A stretch of DNA of 64,000 nt from Melitaea cinxia (GCF_905220565.1 NC_059415.1:749001-813000); one strand, 5' to 3'; counted from the stretch's first letter, positions 46,481 to 59,644 are shown. A program made the numbers and translations. The notes: generated by a model from the letters alone, not told the origin.

Positions 46481-46487
46481 AGACGAA

Positions 46488-47599
46488 TATAAAAGCAATA
46501 TAGATTTTTCCGCATAAGATATATTAGCATTAAGAAGTGAAAGACTAAATATTGAATGTTTGTTTTATATAATTTATGCACAGTAAGTCATTAAGTTCTT
46601 TGTTAGGAAGTATCTAATCTTATATCTCTTTAATCTCGCTAGCTTCACATCCTGGCGTTTATCGTGAAACAATGCGAGGTACCTGCCTACCTGCTAATGA
46701 TTTAGGAACAATAAAGTTTAATTCACAGCTATTTGTTTTATAATTTGACTGCGTATTTACTTTTATAATCACATAATTACATGGTTTATATTGTAGTCGT
46801 CTTTTCAAAAGAATTATGAAAAAAGAGACGATATTATTTTTTTTAGAAATCGTCTACAGCGTAACTTAGAATTAATGTTGTAATAATTATATGTGTTTTT
46901 AGTGTATGTCTTCTTTTAAAATATTTCCAGCACTTATGTCAGAATATACTTCCTGTTCCGGTACGTACATGTCTGATTGATTACCTAGAGCTTAAAGCGC
47001 TTCATTTCCGCAAATTTTGAGTAAAATCAATAAAATTTATTAAAAAGCTCAGAATAAATAAATCTCAGACTAAAAACCAAATTATACAATTATTATCTAT
47101 TTTCTACGTCAAGAATAATCCAGTGTTGTCACTTCAGCTTAATGCACTTTCAGAGACACAACTAACTTAGAAAGACTGACAAAAACAGCCGTCTAGGCTT
47201 TTTTATTATTGACAATACAAATAACTACAAAATCGACGGGTCCCAAGAACAAAATCTTATGGAAAAATAAGATGAAATCTGTTTTATTATTGATTCGTAT
47301 TAAACATGCAAAAAGCTACATGGCAATATTTTTTTTTAATTTATTGGTCTTTTATTTTTCTAAATACTCAAGCGAACATCATCTTATCTACAATGTACTG
47401 CAGCGAACAAAAATGTATTTACATATACGAGCTTGTTCTTTACACCCCGAAACCGCGCGTGTCGCGACCCATCGTCATTTACGTGTTTGTATTCGGCAAA
47501 GTCGAACATTTTAGCAAGACATCAAGAATTCCTCGAGAATTCGGTTTAATATCATAATTTCAGGTTTCGTGAGTAATAACTGACTGTAACAATGTCTAG
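46488..47599. other. A+T-rich spacer, nothing recognised
   Basis: Overlapping short frames at 47209-47557 show no domain or family I recognise. Confidence 0.35.
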
Positions 47600-49604
47600 G
47601 TGTATCTAGAAAGAGAGAATATTAAATTTAGCCCTTTTTTTGATAAAATTAGTGACGATCCAACTACTTGTAGCAACGAGGACGAAGAAATCTCTAAACA
47701 AGGTAAGTAATAGATATTTTTTTTTCATTAAGGTAATTAAAAAAATAGTTACTGGTGTTACTTTATAAGTCTAGAAACTAATTTACCAAAATTATCTAAA
47801 ATGCGTATCTTTTGGTCGTTTGTTAATTTACAATGTTGTTCTACAGAAATCTATAACCCATGTAATTGTTCCTTAATAATCAACATATTTCATTAACCTA
47901 TATTTTATAGACACGAAAATACTTAATTGTGGTGTATTTAATTTTACCCCAGTAGTTTCACATAAGTTTTTGTTCGACAAAAATCAGATTAAAGTCATTC
48001 ATCGCTTAAGCACATACGATCTTGTTGTATGAAGTTGTACCCAAAAAATGTTGCTGTATCTAAATAAACGATTTTGTTTGTCGTATAAGTTTTAACATGC
48101 GAGCATGTTCTACTCAAAAGTATGTAATTTAACCTCTTTTTAAGAAAAAATATATAACTACAATATTAATCAACAGTTTTTAAATATAATACCACACAAA
48201 TTAAATACATTTTTATTTTCATTTTGACAGAATCTGCCGGTCAACGTAACACCAACACGTCTCCTTTGCCGCCAGCGGCTCAGAATATCGACGTCGATAT
48301 GGCAGAAATTTGGCATGATGTTTTTGATTAAAAGGTTCACACAAATGTATTAGGCTATCAACACGAAGTTAACACCGATATTTTTCAGGCCAACTGCGAG
48401 CATCTGATTCACCACCTCCTCATTTAGTACAAACCTCACATACTGACGAAGTGCTTACACCATTAAATATAGAAGTAACCTCTAGTTTCAATAGCTCAGC
48501 AGCTGTTTACATTGAAGAATTTGAGAATTTGAAGATTCTGGAATTTCTGCGCCATATATATATACATATGGTTTTAGCTACTCCAATGTCTTCCCCCGTG
48601 AATATACACATAATAAAATGTAATGACCCTTTTTGTCCCGATCATACTAGTTGGGTTGATTCAATTCGATTGCTAAACATTAGTGCCTCTAACTTAAATA
48701 CTAGAAATGACGCGAAAGCAAAGATCAAAGAAACGCTTGGTACATAAGCAAGACTGGTCTGACGTGAAAAGAAAAAGTTTGCTTGGAAAGAGCCATGTAT
48801 CAAAGCGAGGTAAATTTGTTGGTGAAAAAATAATGGGAAAGGCCTGTAGTTGTAGGAATAATTGTGGGGATAAAATAACAAAAGAAAAAAGACTTGACTG
48901 CTTCAATAAACAACCACGCGTCAATATCGCGAAATTGTAAATAAAAAATATAGAACAAGGAGCCAAAGAATTTCGTTTCTGGTCAGATAGTTTTGCTGGC
49001 CAAAATCAGAATAGATTTGTCCTTTTTTCATATTTGTATGCAGCCAAAAAGTACAAGGCATCAATCACACATCGATTCCTTGAAAAGGGACATACACAAA
49101 ACAAGAGAGAAAGTGTGCATGCCCTTATAGAGCGGTCCTCTTCTTCAAAAACGATTTACACTCTAGATGAATGGTGTTTACTTGTAAGATGGGCAAACAC
49201 AGAAGGAGAACCGTATGTAGTAAAAAATATGACAGAACAAATTTTTCTTAATTTTAAGGTTCACGTAAATGACAAATTGTTGAACAAGAATTTTAGACAA
49301 CAGAAAATATTGTGGACTAAGATTATGGAAGTTTTCGTTGACAAATCGGAACCGAATAAATTGTATTATAAGTGTGATTTAAACCAAGAAACTTATGAAT
49401 ACTTAATTGTTCGCAGCGATACAAGAAACTCAGCTGATATTTTACCTGTATTAGAGTATGCTCAAAGCTAAATATAAAGATTTACTGAGCATGTGTGATT
49501 CTGGTGTCATAAGTTCATGCAATGCAGTATTCTTTAAATCTTTACCATATTATAATTTTGATTGCAATGATGAAAGAAACGATATATATGACGATGAATC
49601 TTAA
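47600..49604 (+). pseudogene. Decayed spliced gene of an insect multicopy family (DDE/RNase H-like, uncharacterised)
   Basis: Two splice junctions survive: exon 47600-47702 (acceptor TAG at 47597-47599, donor GTAAGT at 47703) and exon from 48231 (acceptor TTTTGACAG), which join in frame (...DEEISKQ-ESAGQRN...). Later pieces are QLRASDSPPPHLV... from about 48392 and a Lys/Cys-rich segment 48707-48940 (KKRLVHKQDWSDVKRK, KACSCRNNCGDKITKEKR). Then comes FRFWSDSFAGQNQNRF... FLEKGHTQ... SVHALIERSS from 48973 to 49471, and a shifted end AKYKDLLSMCDSG to TAA at 49602. WSD...GQN and EKGHTQ recall the catalytic core of transposase-like proteins. Frame breaks near 48.71 and 49.46 kb and a missing block of probably over 100 residues at about 48.94 kb show it is dead. 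Confidence 0.55.
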
Positions 49605-49837
49605 CCATAATATTATTTATGCAATAATGATAGAAAGTTTGAGACTGATTTAATTTTAATTTGCTGTGATTAAAAAAACTAATATAAAATATAAAAACGA
49701 AGTAGAAAGTTTAGGACTTAACTAGTAATTGTAATTGAAACTGTGATTTTAAATAAGTAATCTCCCGAATGGACCAAGAAATAAGAGTGATTGTTTATTC
49801 TTTGCTAAAGTTTATTTTTAACAGACTTCTTCTCTCT

Positions 49838-50311
49838 CGAGGTTCTCAATTCGACTGTTTTTTTTTATGTATGTTACATCAGAACTTTTGACCGGGTGGA
49901 CCGATTTCGACAATTTTTTTTTAATCGAAAGGAGGTGTGTGTCATTTGGTCCCATTCAAATTTATTTGAATTAACCGATTTTTTGTTGGAAAGGAGATAT
50001 CCCTAGTTTTGTACCATGATAAGGAAACCAGGATTTGATAATGGGATCCCCAGAGAAATCGAGGGAAACTCTCGAAAATCCGCATAACTTTTTACTGGGT
50101 GTACCGATTTTGATAATTTTTAATTTAACCAAAAGCTGTTTTTTATCATGTGGTCACATTTAAATTTTATCGAGATCTGATAACTACTTTTTGAGTAATC
50201 TTTGATGACGCGTAGTTACTTGACTATTATTTTTTTCGTCGATCTACGTTGTATTACTTGTCGATGTAATTGAAGTCGGTTTTTTTTTCGTTTGTCTGCA
50301 AACACAATTAT
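49838..50311 (-). repeat. Family A copy with internal deletion, inverse orientation
   Basis: From CGAGGTTCTCAATTCGACTG to GAAGTCGGTTTTTTTTTCG and TGCAAACACAATTAT. Confidence 0.85.
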
Positions 50312-51149
50312 CTTATATATTTTATGATGATTTATCTCGTAATAATGAGAGAATTTTTAACACCTATGTGACGTTTGTTTTGTAACGAAGATCCCACTGT
50401 GCTACTTTTATATTATTAAAGCTTTGATTATAAAAAATAAATGTGTTTTCTTTAATATAAATGTGCACATACTATTATATTGTCGACTAAATTATCTGAG
50501 AAGAACATCATATGTTCACATGGGTTACTATTTTTTTATTCAATTTCCTAAAACAAAATCGTATATTTAGATAAGTGCTGGGTAGTTCCGAAGAACAAAT
50601 CCCTATAATATTATAAGAATTAATTTAAGCCTAAAATAAAAGTTAAAGTCTTTATAAACATGTAGAAATAAATAAACAAAGTTCCTGATTAGCTTTTACA
50701 ATGATTTTCCAAACATCATCTTTATTTGCGTAAGTAGTAAATGATTGTATTTCAGCAGAACTTCTAAGCTACATACTGTAATTTGGTAAGTCTGCAGATA
50801 CGATTTTGTTCTTCGGGCCCGTCGAAATATTAACTGCAACTAATAACTGTAAAATATTATGAAAAGGTGATCATCAAATAAACAGAGAATTAATTCAACT
50901 GAGTAAATAATTTCAGAACGGATCGCAAAACCTTTAGCATTACAGTTATTTACAACAGTTTCGACATAATGTCATTAAATCATTTATTTGATCAAATGCC
51001 TGGTTATGGTTGGTACTACAAATATTTACAATAATAAAATTTTGCTCTTTTTTTCTCTTACACGGAGAGAGGCTCAGGCATATACATAGCAGTGAGATGT
51101 TCAAGGTTAAACCAATCACGGTCACTTGGGACTTGGTTCTACGGAAATT
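50312..51149. other. A+T-rich spacer, nothing recognised
   Basis: No gene supported. Confidence 0.35.
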
Positions 51150-51161
51150 GTCGCGATTATT

Positions 51162-51506
51162 CATCATTATCATCATCATTAAAGCCTATACAATCCACTG
51201 TTGGACATAGGCATCCACAAGTCCACGTCAAAAATAACGTGAACTCATGTGTTTTGCCCATAGCCACCACGCTGGGCAGGCGGGTTGGTGACCGCAGGGC
51301 TGGCTTTGTCGCACCGAAGACGCTGCTGCCCGTCTTCGGTCTGTGTATTTCAAAGCCAGCAGTTGCATGGTTATCCCGCCATCGGTCGTCTTTTTAAGTT
51401 CCAAGGTGGTAGTGGAACTGTATTATCCCTTAGTCGCCTCTTACGACACCCACGGGAAGAGAGGGGGTAGCTATATTCTTTGATGCCGTAGCCACACAGT
51501 ACAGTA
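51162..51506 (-). mobile_element. Family C LINE 3' tail with 12-bp target duplication
   Basis: Complete C tail on the minus strand with a CATCATTATCATCATCATT tail at the left. GTCGCGATTATT flanks it at 51150-51161 and 51507-51518. Confidence 0.9.
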
Positions 51507-51508
51507 GT

Positions 51509-51562
51509 CGCGATTATTATTTTATCGAAATATCGGGAGTTTCAAAATAATAATCGCGGTAC
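51509..51562. repeat. Hairpin with 15-bp perfect arms
   Basis: CGCGATTATTATTTT (about 51510-51524) and its inverse AAAATAATAATCGCG (51545-51560) around a 20-nt loop. The neighbouring LINE tail inserted into the left arm, duplicating GTCGCGATTATT. Confidence 0.85.
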
Positions 51563-51585
51563 AATCGATATTGTCTAACTTTAAC

Positions 51586-51852
51586 CGAGGTAAGACACAA
51601 CAAGAAATATCGTGCTCAAAATTTGGAGCAGCCAAACTGGGGAAGTACCTCGCTATTATGAAGATCACAGCTAAATAATACTGTTTTCAAGCAGTGTTTT
51701 GTTCCTGTGGTAAGTAAGGTGAAGAGAGCTCCTGGGGGGATTGGGGATAAGTCGGCAACGCGCTTGCAATGATTGTAGTGCTGCAGTCGTCTATAGGCTA
51801 CGGTAATCGCTTACCATCAGGTGAGAGGTAAGCTTGTTTGCCGACCTAGTTG
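51586..51852 (+). repeat. Family B interspersed repeat
   Basis: Full unit, from GAGGTAAGACACAACAAG to GCTTGTTTGCCGACCTAGTT. Confidence 0.85.
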
Positions 51853-52403
51853 GATAAAAAAATCAATCAATCAATAAAATTTTTGCTAATCAAAGTACTT
51901 ACATCACAAGTGTAAGACTAAATCTTATTATTTACAAATGTATACGTAATACCATCTCCAACGTGAATTACAAGCTAACAACCCATTTAACGCTAATTAC
52001 GCTATACTGAATTAATTATAATATTGTAATGAGGTAAAAAATCTAATTCTCACAGCATTTTCTCACAGAATTACGCTTAAAGTACTTCTTTATTGCTTTT
52101 ACCGTTGCACAATTTTGCCGTGCTTAGGTAAAAGTAGAAGTAACTGTTTTCCACTACTTTTGTAAAAAAAAATATGCCATTACATTTCTTTTGTGATTGC
52201 ATAATAATATTGTACCTTAGAACTACTTCAAAGTTATACAGGTTCTGCCAGAAAAACAGCGTTAATGCAGCAAAATTATGTTGTCATAATCAATGCTGAA
52301 GCAGTAACCTATTTCGCATTTCCTTTTTATTCCTGTCTTTGTGTTCGCGCTCCTTTTTACAAGCTTTTATTTAACTTGTGATGTATGTATGTATATATAT
52401 ATA

Positions 52404-52690
52404 CTAGCTGACCCGGTGAACTTCGTATCGCCTAACACAAACTTTATCGTATGTTATTAAAGTTCAAATTTACTTTTAAGTATTATCACAAATCTTTTGT
52501 ATGGGAGTATAGAAAATTGTTGTTTTTAGACTTTTTCAGGAAATTTAAATTTTTTTTTTTTTTAGAATTTTTCTCTCCGTAAGAACCATCCTCGTAGTTC
52601 AAGGAATATTTTAAAAAAAGAATTAGCGAAATCGGTCCAACCGTTCTCGAGTTTTGCGCTTAGCAACACATTCAGCGACTCATTTTTATA
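52404..52690 (+). repeat. Interspersed repeat, relative of 14505-14700
   Basis: ACTAGCTGACCCGGTGAACT... GCGAAATCGGTCCAACCGTT... TTTGCGCTTAGCAACACATT, followed by (TA)n(TG)n at 52690-52718. Confidence 0.6.
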
Positions 52691-52783
52691 TTATATATAT
52701 ATATATATGTGTGTGTGTAAGTTGTTTGGGTGAAATCTTGCAAACTAAATTTTGAAGCTAGCTGAAATATATATATATATATA

Positions 52784-55700
52784 CAGAGTGGGGATGACAA
52801 TACGACAAAAATTGATAACACAGGTAATACTAGTTTATAGGAGTATTTCAAAACCATCAAAAAAGTTCTAACGTCAAAATCAAAAAAATGGTTTTTTCAA
52901 ACAAACTAAATAAGAAAAATATAATAAAATTATACTACAACATGTGTGACTATAGGTTCACTGACCTGTTATGACGCGCGGTGACACAACGAACTACTAC
53001 GAACTAGGTACGTTGGTTTGTTTGGTCGGTCCTAGTAGGTTACTAAATTTTTAAATTCTATCTAAAATAATTATCTTCTTATAATTTAATTCATTAATTT
53101 TGACATGATGTCGCCATTAGTGGCCATATTTTTTAATTTATTAAAAGGTCTAATAATTCTATTTTTTAACTCATCAACTGTATTTACGTCTGTTGAGTAC
53201 AAGTCGCTTGTTACAAAACTTCACAGAAAATGCGGGATTAAGCATTGATCTTCCCGTATCCTCTGAAAAGCATTTGAAATAGTGCGGCCATCGGTTGGAC
53301 AAATACGGATGTTCCCATATCTCTCCCGGTACTTCTGTACTGCTAAATTAGCCTTGTCGTGGCATTCTCCGTAAACAAAAATCATGTACTCCGAAGCTGT
53401 GTAATTAATTATAACGTGGCATTGTAAATAAAATAAAAACTATTCTTACTATTTACACTAGCGCCTAATTTCGCACAATTCACCTAATAACTATTAAACT
53501 AGGCATTTATTCTACGTTAATGTTCTTGTCGCTATAAAAATAAAGCGTTAAAATATCGCACAATCACTCCAAGTCTTTCGAGATAATCCACTAACTAATT
53601 AAAACGAACAAAACTCGTGCGCATATGTAGAAAATTGACAAATCAACGCGTATGACATCAAGAAACATGAGTACCTAAGTAAACGGCACAGAGACCACTG
53701 GCCGCTTGTCGCGTACGCGGCAACTCAGGGAAAAACAAAAAACAGGTTATAACATGTTTTGTTTACGCTAGCCTACGCACCAGGGCTGACAGATGTACGA
53801 TTTTAATCGATACTATTTTTTTTTTAATTTTTACTCATGTACGATCGCTAGACTAAAATCATACGCAAAATGTACGATTTTTATATTCCTATTACCTGGA
53901 AGCATTTCATAATTAAAGAAACATCATTCACCGGCAAGCTTGAATTTCGTTAATTTCCCTTACTTGAATGAACCTACCACTTTTATATGAATGAGGACTC
54001 TTTGAAAAATCATATAAAGGCTGTATTTGTTTGCTTTCTAATGAAACTTATAATTTATCTTGTGGTAATAATTGCGACTTGAAAAAAAATACATTTTGAA
54101 ATAAAAAACAATTTTAAAATTATAAAACACTGGCTCAATTTGCTTTAAATTTGTTATGTTTTCCCCATTACAGTGCAATCTGTAATGTGAACGAGAATTC
54201 AGCGAAGTTAATTTAATCAGAACAAAACTTAGAAACAGTTTATCCAATGATACCCTTAAGGGCACATTATTAGCCTAGCAATTAATAAGAAGAAACGAAA
54301 ATGATACGAATTTTAAGCCAACAAATTCTTTTGTTAAAAAATATGACCACAGAAAATTTTGTATGAGTGTGACAAATTTTTCTAGCAGCCCTGGCACAGC
54401 CAATTGTCCTTTACACCGTTAGACGTTCTCAGGGTCATTGCAACACACGTGCCACGTTGATTGTTTTTTTCAGCTGTTGCAAGATTTAATATTTTAATGT
54501 AATAACGTGGTATTTTATTATTAATAATTGTTGTTATTGTTATTTGTTGTCTTTATCGCATTTGTTGAACTGCTCGAGCAAAAGTTTCGCGAATATTTTG
54601 ATCTTGAAATAAATATAGTCAATGAAATACTTAAATTTATTAAATATTGTTGATATGCCATGTGTGCTCCCCGTGATATTACCTACTTGCAAAATCTATG
54701 TTAGATACACAATTTAGATTTTCAGAATTTAAAATTTAAGCATTAAAAGAAACAATAAATTTTTAAAAAACAAAAATTATAAAAAGAAAATTATTAGAAT
54801 CATACTGAATATTAAAACTATTTAACAAATGTTTTTAATATGTCTTAACACAACACTGACCTACCAAAATAGATAACAATTTTGCACGTTTTTAAATTAC
54901 GCGTACGCGTAATATTATGTTTGTACCGATCGCGCTGAAAGGGTCGTTAACCTGCGGGTGACCGTTTATTAATGTTATATAGCGGTGGCCGTTATTTAAC
55001 GTAATCGGTTTCAGTAACTAGTTACGAAGCTAATAACCATATACGTAGTTTCGCCGATACGAATGTAACGATTATTTTACGTACGCAGTTTTTTTTCGTA
55101 CGCAGTTTTATCAAAAACTTGACACAACGACCGGCGCATAAGCGTTTTGCCTAATAACGTAACAGGTTACTAATATTAATCATTACAATACGCAGATACG
55201 CTTACGCGTAGGATAAAAGGAGATGGCTATAAGTACTATAGATGCATCTTTGTTTTCGAATATGCTCATGGGATTTTGTACGCAATTGACTATGAGCTTA
55301 AGTTTATTTTAATACGCACAGTTTTTTTAAAGAAATTTTAATTTCGGTCGTGTTTCTTTTTAAATATTTTCGAATTTACTATTTAGCATTAAGTTAAGAC
55401 AGTTGACGAGTGATTAATTATTAACGATTAATGTTATTGTCTCGTGTTGAAGTATATACTAAAATAGTATGGGTTTTTTGTTGTATTTTTAATTATATGT
55501 ATGTATTTATGTATTTCGAAAAATAATTAAAAACTGTACATAAAATCAAATGAACTTCTAAATACGCCTGCATCGATTATTATGAATATACAAAAATCAA
55601 AAAGTAATTTAAATAACATGTTTTGCAGGGAGTCGTAAGCCTGGATAAAATATGAAGGGAAGTTAATTTAATTATACTATCCATCAATATTAACTTACGT

Positions 55701-56062
55701 AACGGAATTCGTATATGCTACAAGTTATAACATATAAAACTACTTCATAACCATAATACAAACAAAAGTAATATAACTTCACCGTCCCGTACTGATACTG
55801 TATACAAAAATAACTAGTTTCGAAAAATAAGCAGTTTCGAAACTAGTTACGCGTATCCACGAAACTACGTATAACCGATTACACATAAAAGACGTTACGA
55901 CCCACGACTAATGTTATACAACACGTAGTAATTTTAAAAAATGAAAAATCATATTTTTTGACTAAACTACTGGATGTATTTTATTGATTTTTTGTATGTG
56001 GGCTTGGAATATCATTACATATACGATGTCAAAGTTATTGTCGTATTGTCATCCCCACCCTG
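52784..56062 (-). mobile_element. DNA transposon relic, 3.3 kb, with 25-bp inverted ends
   Basis: Left end CAGAGTGGGGATGACAATAC plus GACAA and right end the inverse of CAGGGTGGGGATGACAATAC plus GACAA: 24 of 25 bases match. Both lie next to TATATA, compatible with a TA-type target, though the left flank is itself an (AT)n tract. The interior holds one recognisable coding remnant (53221-53430) and is otherwise decayed. Confidence 0.7.
53221..53430 (-). pseudogene. Transposase N-terminal helix-turn-helix remnant (DUF4817-like)
   Basis: Minus-strand frame YTASEYMIFVYGECHDKANL... AVQKYRERYGNIRIC... AFQRIREDQCLIPHFL then TGA at 53221-53223. Y-x-x-x-E-Y-x-x-M/I-x-x-Y-G-E-C followed by A...Y-R-E-R-Y and a final helix is the DNA-binding start of the insect mariner/IS630-like proteins often listed as DUF4817. 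No initiator or DDE catalytic domain was found. It lies inside the element bounded by 52784 and 56062, which gives it a plausible origin. Confidence 0.65.
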
Positions 56063-56809
56063 TATATACAAGTTAAATTTGGATGACAATGCATGGTTAA
56101 CTTTGTGACGTCATTCTACATCCAACATGACGGCATATGCAAGATGGCGGACTAGTTATTTATTGTATCCTTTTATGTTTTTACTTATTTTTATAATTTA
56201 AAAACTGTTTATATAACAATATCTAGTAAATCAGTTTCATTTCTTTCTGTCTAATCCAAAACTGTGAACTAAATTTTTTAAGATCGACAGAATTCTCGTA
56301 CATATCAGGTGTTAAGTACATTTCCTTTATCAAAATAATATCAGTATTAAAAAAAAATATTACGTAAAAGAGAACGGACTATAGGTTACTTTATTTGCAC
56401 TTAGATCTATGAGGCTAATCAAGTCGTAATAACCGCTGTCAAAATGTTTTAATTTCGATATCTGTAGGTATATGTGTTAAGTGTATTTTGAAATTTTATT
56501 TAGTAATTTAGTCTACTAAAGGGAAATACTGGTCAAGTTTTGATCGAACATTACGTGTATGTTCGTTTTGGCAGTTTTGTTTGGCAGCAGGCATCTCGAA
56601 AAATAAAATCGCCACCATTTTAAAAGTTAAACTATACTTGTAATGGAACTGTGTTTGGAATAACGAACCAATAAACGAGAAAAATGATTCAACAAGTGTA
56701 AAAAATTATAAATTTTAAATCTATGAGTTTTTCATTTGTGTTTCATCTGTTTATAACTTCGTTTATACTGCTGAATTGATTTGCATTTGCACATGTTTTA
56801 AGTCCATCA
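56063..56809. other. Intergenic, nothing recognised
   Basis: No gene or repeat recognised. Confidence 0.35.
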
Positions 56810-56814
56810 AGTTA

Positions 56815-56960
56815 TGTTATGTTCCTGTGGTGAGTAATTTAGCCAAAAGCTCCTGGGGAGAGTCGGGGTTCGGCAACACGTGCACGTAAACCGATATGCT
56901 CCTGATATTGCAGACTTCAATAAGCTGTGGTATCCGTCCAAGATGGACCGTGTGCTTGTT
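56815..56960 (+). repeat. Family B 3' fragment, diverged
   Basis: TTATGTTCCTGTGGTGAGTA... AAAGCTCCTGGGGAGAGTCG... TATTGCAGACTTCAATAAGC. Confidence 0.6.
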
Positions 56961-59541
56961 TTGACACCATAGTATTAAAAAGTCTCAACTAGATGCCATT
57001 ACACAATCAGAATTTAACGCATAAAAGACCACATCCGATCGTTTACGAAGACAGTACCGTACGGCAGATACGGTACCTACTGCGTGACGGTGAAATCAAT
57101 TTATCTCCAAAACCAAGGCAGCATTGAATCAAACAGTTAATTTTCGTTTACATGAAAACGTAACGGTAGACGTGCGTGAAGAATCTGTTACAAGACTTAC
57201 TTACTGGACAATTCGCTTGGTTTCGTCTGTTTTGGCATTTATGGTTATATTTTATGAATTTATTATACTTACGAAATAAACTGCGCAAATAATTGCTCCA
57301 ATTCTATGAATATTGGAGTCATATTTTTTTGGAAAGTATATAATATAGCCAATATATTAAACATATTATAGTGTATATTGTATCTGTTATGTATTATTGC
57401 ATCCTGTATTCCTTGTGTCAAAATAGTCAAAACTCTTGAGGAAGATTGAGTGTCAGCAACGCAATTATGATTGCTCGTGGTATTGTTTCACTATAAGTAT
57501 AATTATGCTCATAAAACCATTTCGAAATATTCCTAAACGAAAAAAAGATCAAAGGCATTCTTCAACTCTGAAACCAAAGACGTAAATACCATAACAAGTA
57601 CAACGGCACTTGAGCTGTTGACGTAATTTGGGAGAAAGTAATCATAAAAGATCAAGAGTCACAAGTTGCAACATCGCTTGTACTCAACGAATAAGATAAT
57701 ATGACACCTTTGTTCACAGATGTCTGTTATTTAAAGACACCTGATATTAATGATCAGATTGTTCACAGACATCTGTATTTCAATAATAACTAAGTTCATA
57801 TTATATAGGTTCATCATTTGTACGAATCTTAGTTGTGTTATAAATTATTGAAAGAGTGTTGTTAGTTGATGACACTAGAACGGTTGAACGGATCTGGATT
57901 CAATTTGGACTAAAATTTAAAATCAAGATTTTACCAAAAATTAGTTTACTTAAGTGGTCTTCAAAAGTAATCTACACTTTGTATGTGTAGTTGTGTACGC
58001 ACTTTTTTACGTTTCTTTTGACTATTTTTAAAAGATTTGTGCTGTAAAGTAGGTTTTTGCTGTTTACAATTTTGTTTATCAATAAATAAACTAACTGGTT
58101 AGCCTCAATCATATGTATTTGTAGTCTTTCGACTGAATTGGAAGGCTCCTTATCTATATTTGCAGGGCGCGGGCGTAGGTTATACTCGCACTCTTTACAA
58201 TATTATGTAGGTAGTACTTAAAAAGATTATAACGAAATTTTAATGTCCACCGAACACGTGTCTATCGTGTGGCGGAGGGAATAACTCAGAGCAGTGCCTA
58301 GGACTTGCGACCCAGGTGTAGGTTTAAGGAGATCTCCTTTGAGATACGTATCAACGCTCACCTCCACTGCTCGAGTTATACGCCTCGCCTAGCCAAATGA
58401 ATCGTAATGGATAACAATTAATTCGTTTGCACAAATTAATTATTGAATGAGTCTAGGTTAAGCTACTAGCAGGATACAACAAGTGTATCGTGCCAAGCCA
58501 GAGCCAAGACTGCCTTAGCGGCGGTTGCACTGTTCGTTTTATACACGTCAGAATAACTCGAGTGATATAAGTGAGGGTGGTTGAATATCGAACGATGTGC
58601 ATCTGTTGTTTATAAATTCCTTACTAATTCCGTACGACAGTGCTATTGCTGACATATTAATACGCTAAGGTTGCCTCCCTTTTTAGAGAAAACCTCACAA
58701 TTACTCCACATAAATTATATATCATTTTATAGATAATTGCTCTATCGGCATCCATAACTTAAAAATTGATTGTTGCTTTTGTTTTTGGAAATTAATTAAT
58801 TATTACAATTATATATAATATGACGGCTTTTATTTTGAAACAGCTTAAACGTGTATAAATTATTTGCACGGGTATTGCTAGTTTGTTTTATTTTACTAAA
58901 AATAGTTTTCGATTTTATGCCGTAACAGAGGTTAAATGCACACACTTATCCCACATGACTACACCTGGTCTGACCTATGTGTCTGTAACAGGACAACGCT
59001 ATTTTTCTGTCCCAGAATAACATTTATTTCTCACGGGATAGTAACATTTATATAAAACACTATCATAATCGTAGAACAGTGTCGAATTATAACACGTGTG
59101 AAGCCATAACGCGTGTCTAGTGTAGCAATACTAATGGCAAAACATTTCATATAGCAACATAGATGTATTAAAACGCACGAATGCATGCAAATCACAAGTC
59201 GGATAATGACACGTTATCACGTTATTCGTTATAACTACTCTACTTTTGAGAAATTAAGACATTTTTGTGCCATTAGCGTCTGTTACGTAGTGCCTTAAGT
59301 AATAAAAAATACGATGCGGCCATTTTGAAAAGCTTCATCACAAAAAATGATACTATAATCAACGTACAGAGGAATCTCTTTCGTGACTAAAGCTTGTATA
59401 GCTATTTCTGGGTTTTATGCTTAATTATTTCTTCATTATTGTTGATTCGACGTGTTTATACATACGTTTTATTAAAATAATTTGCGAAATCTAAAAACTG
59501 TAGGATAATATACCTAATTACTTAAAATGTATTCATCTTTT
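56961..59541. other. Intergenic, nothing recognised
   Basis: 2.6 kb without a supported gene. 58255-58400 is less A+T-rich and weakly self-complementary (ATAACTCAGAGCAGTG versus CACTGCTCGAGTTAT), but no RNA family is recognised. Confidence 0.4.
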
Positions 59542-59597
59542 TAACCGACTTCCAAAAAAGGAGGAGGTTCTCAATTCGACTGTATTTTTTTTTTTTA
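59542..59597 (-). repeat. Family A terminal fragment
   Basis: TTAACCGACTTCCAAAAAAG, GGAGGTTCTCAATTCGAC and a poly-T tract: only the last 55 bp of A, inverse orientation. Confidence 0.8.
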
Positions 59598-59644
59598 CTA
59601 ATTTTCTGCGCTTCTTAGTGACATGCAAAAACAACTATCTATAC

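Noticed and set aside
47209..47557. Two overlapping frames of 101 and 83 codons
   Set aside because: Neither has a known domain; overlap in two frames suggests chance.
53781..54393. hAT-like element with CAGGGCTG / CAGCCCTG ends
   Set aside because: Only 8 matching bases and the expected 8-bp target duplication is absent (CTACGCAC versus GCACAGCC).
58255..58400. G+C-richer, partly self-complementary stretch resembling a structured RNA
   Set aside because: Pairing is short and imperfect and fits no RNA family known to me.
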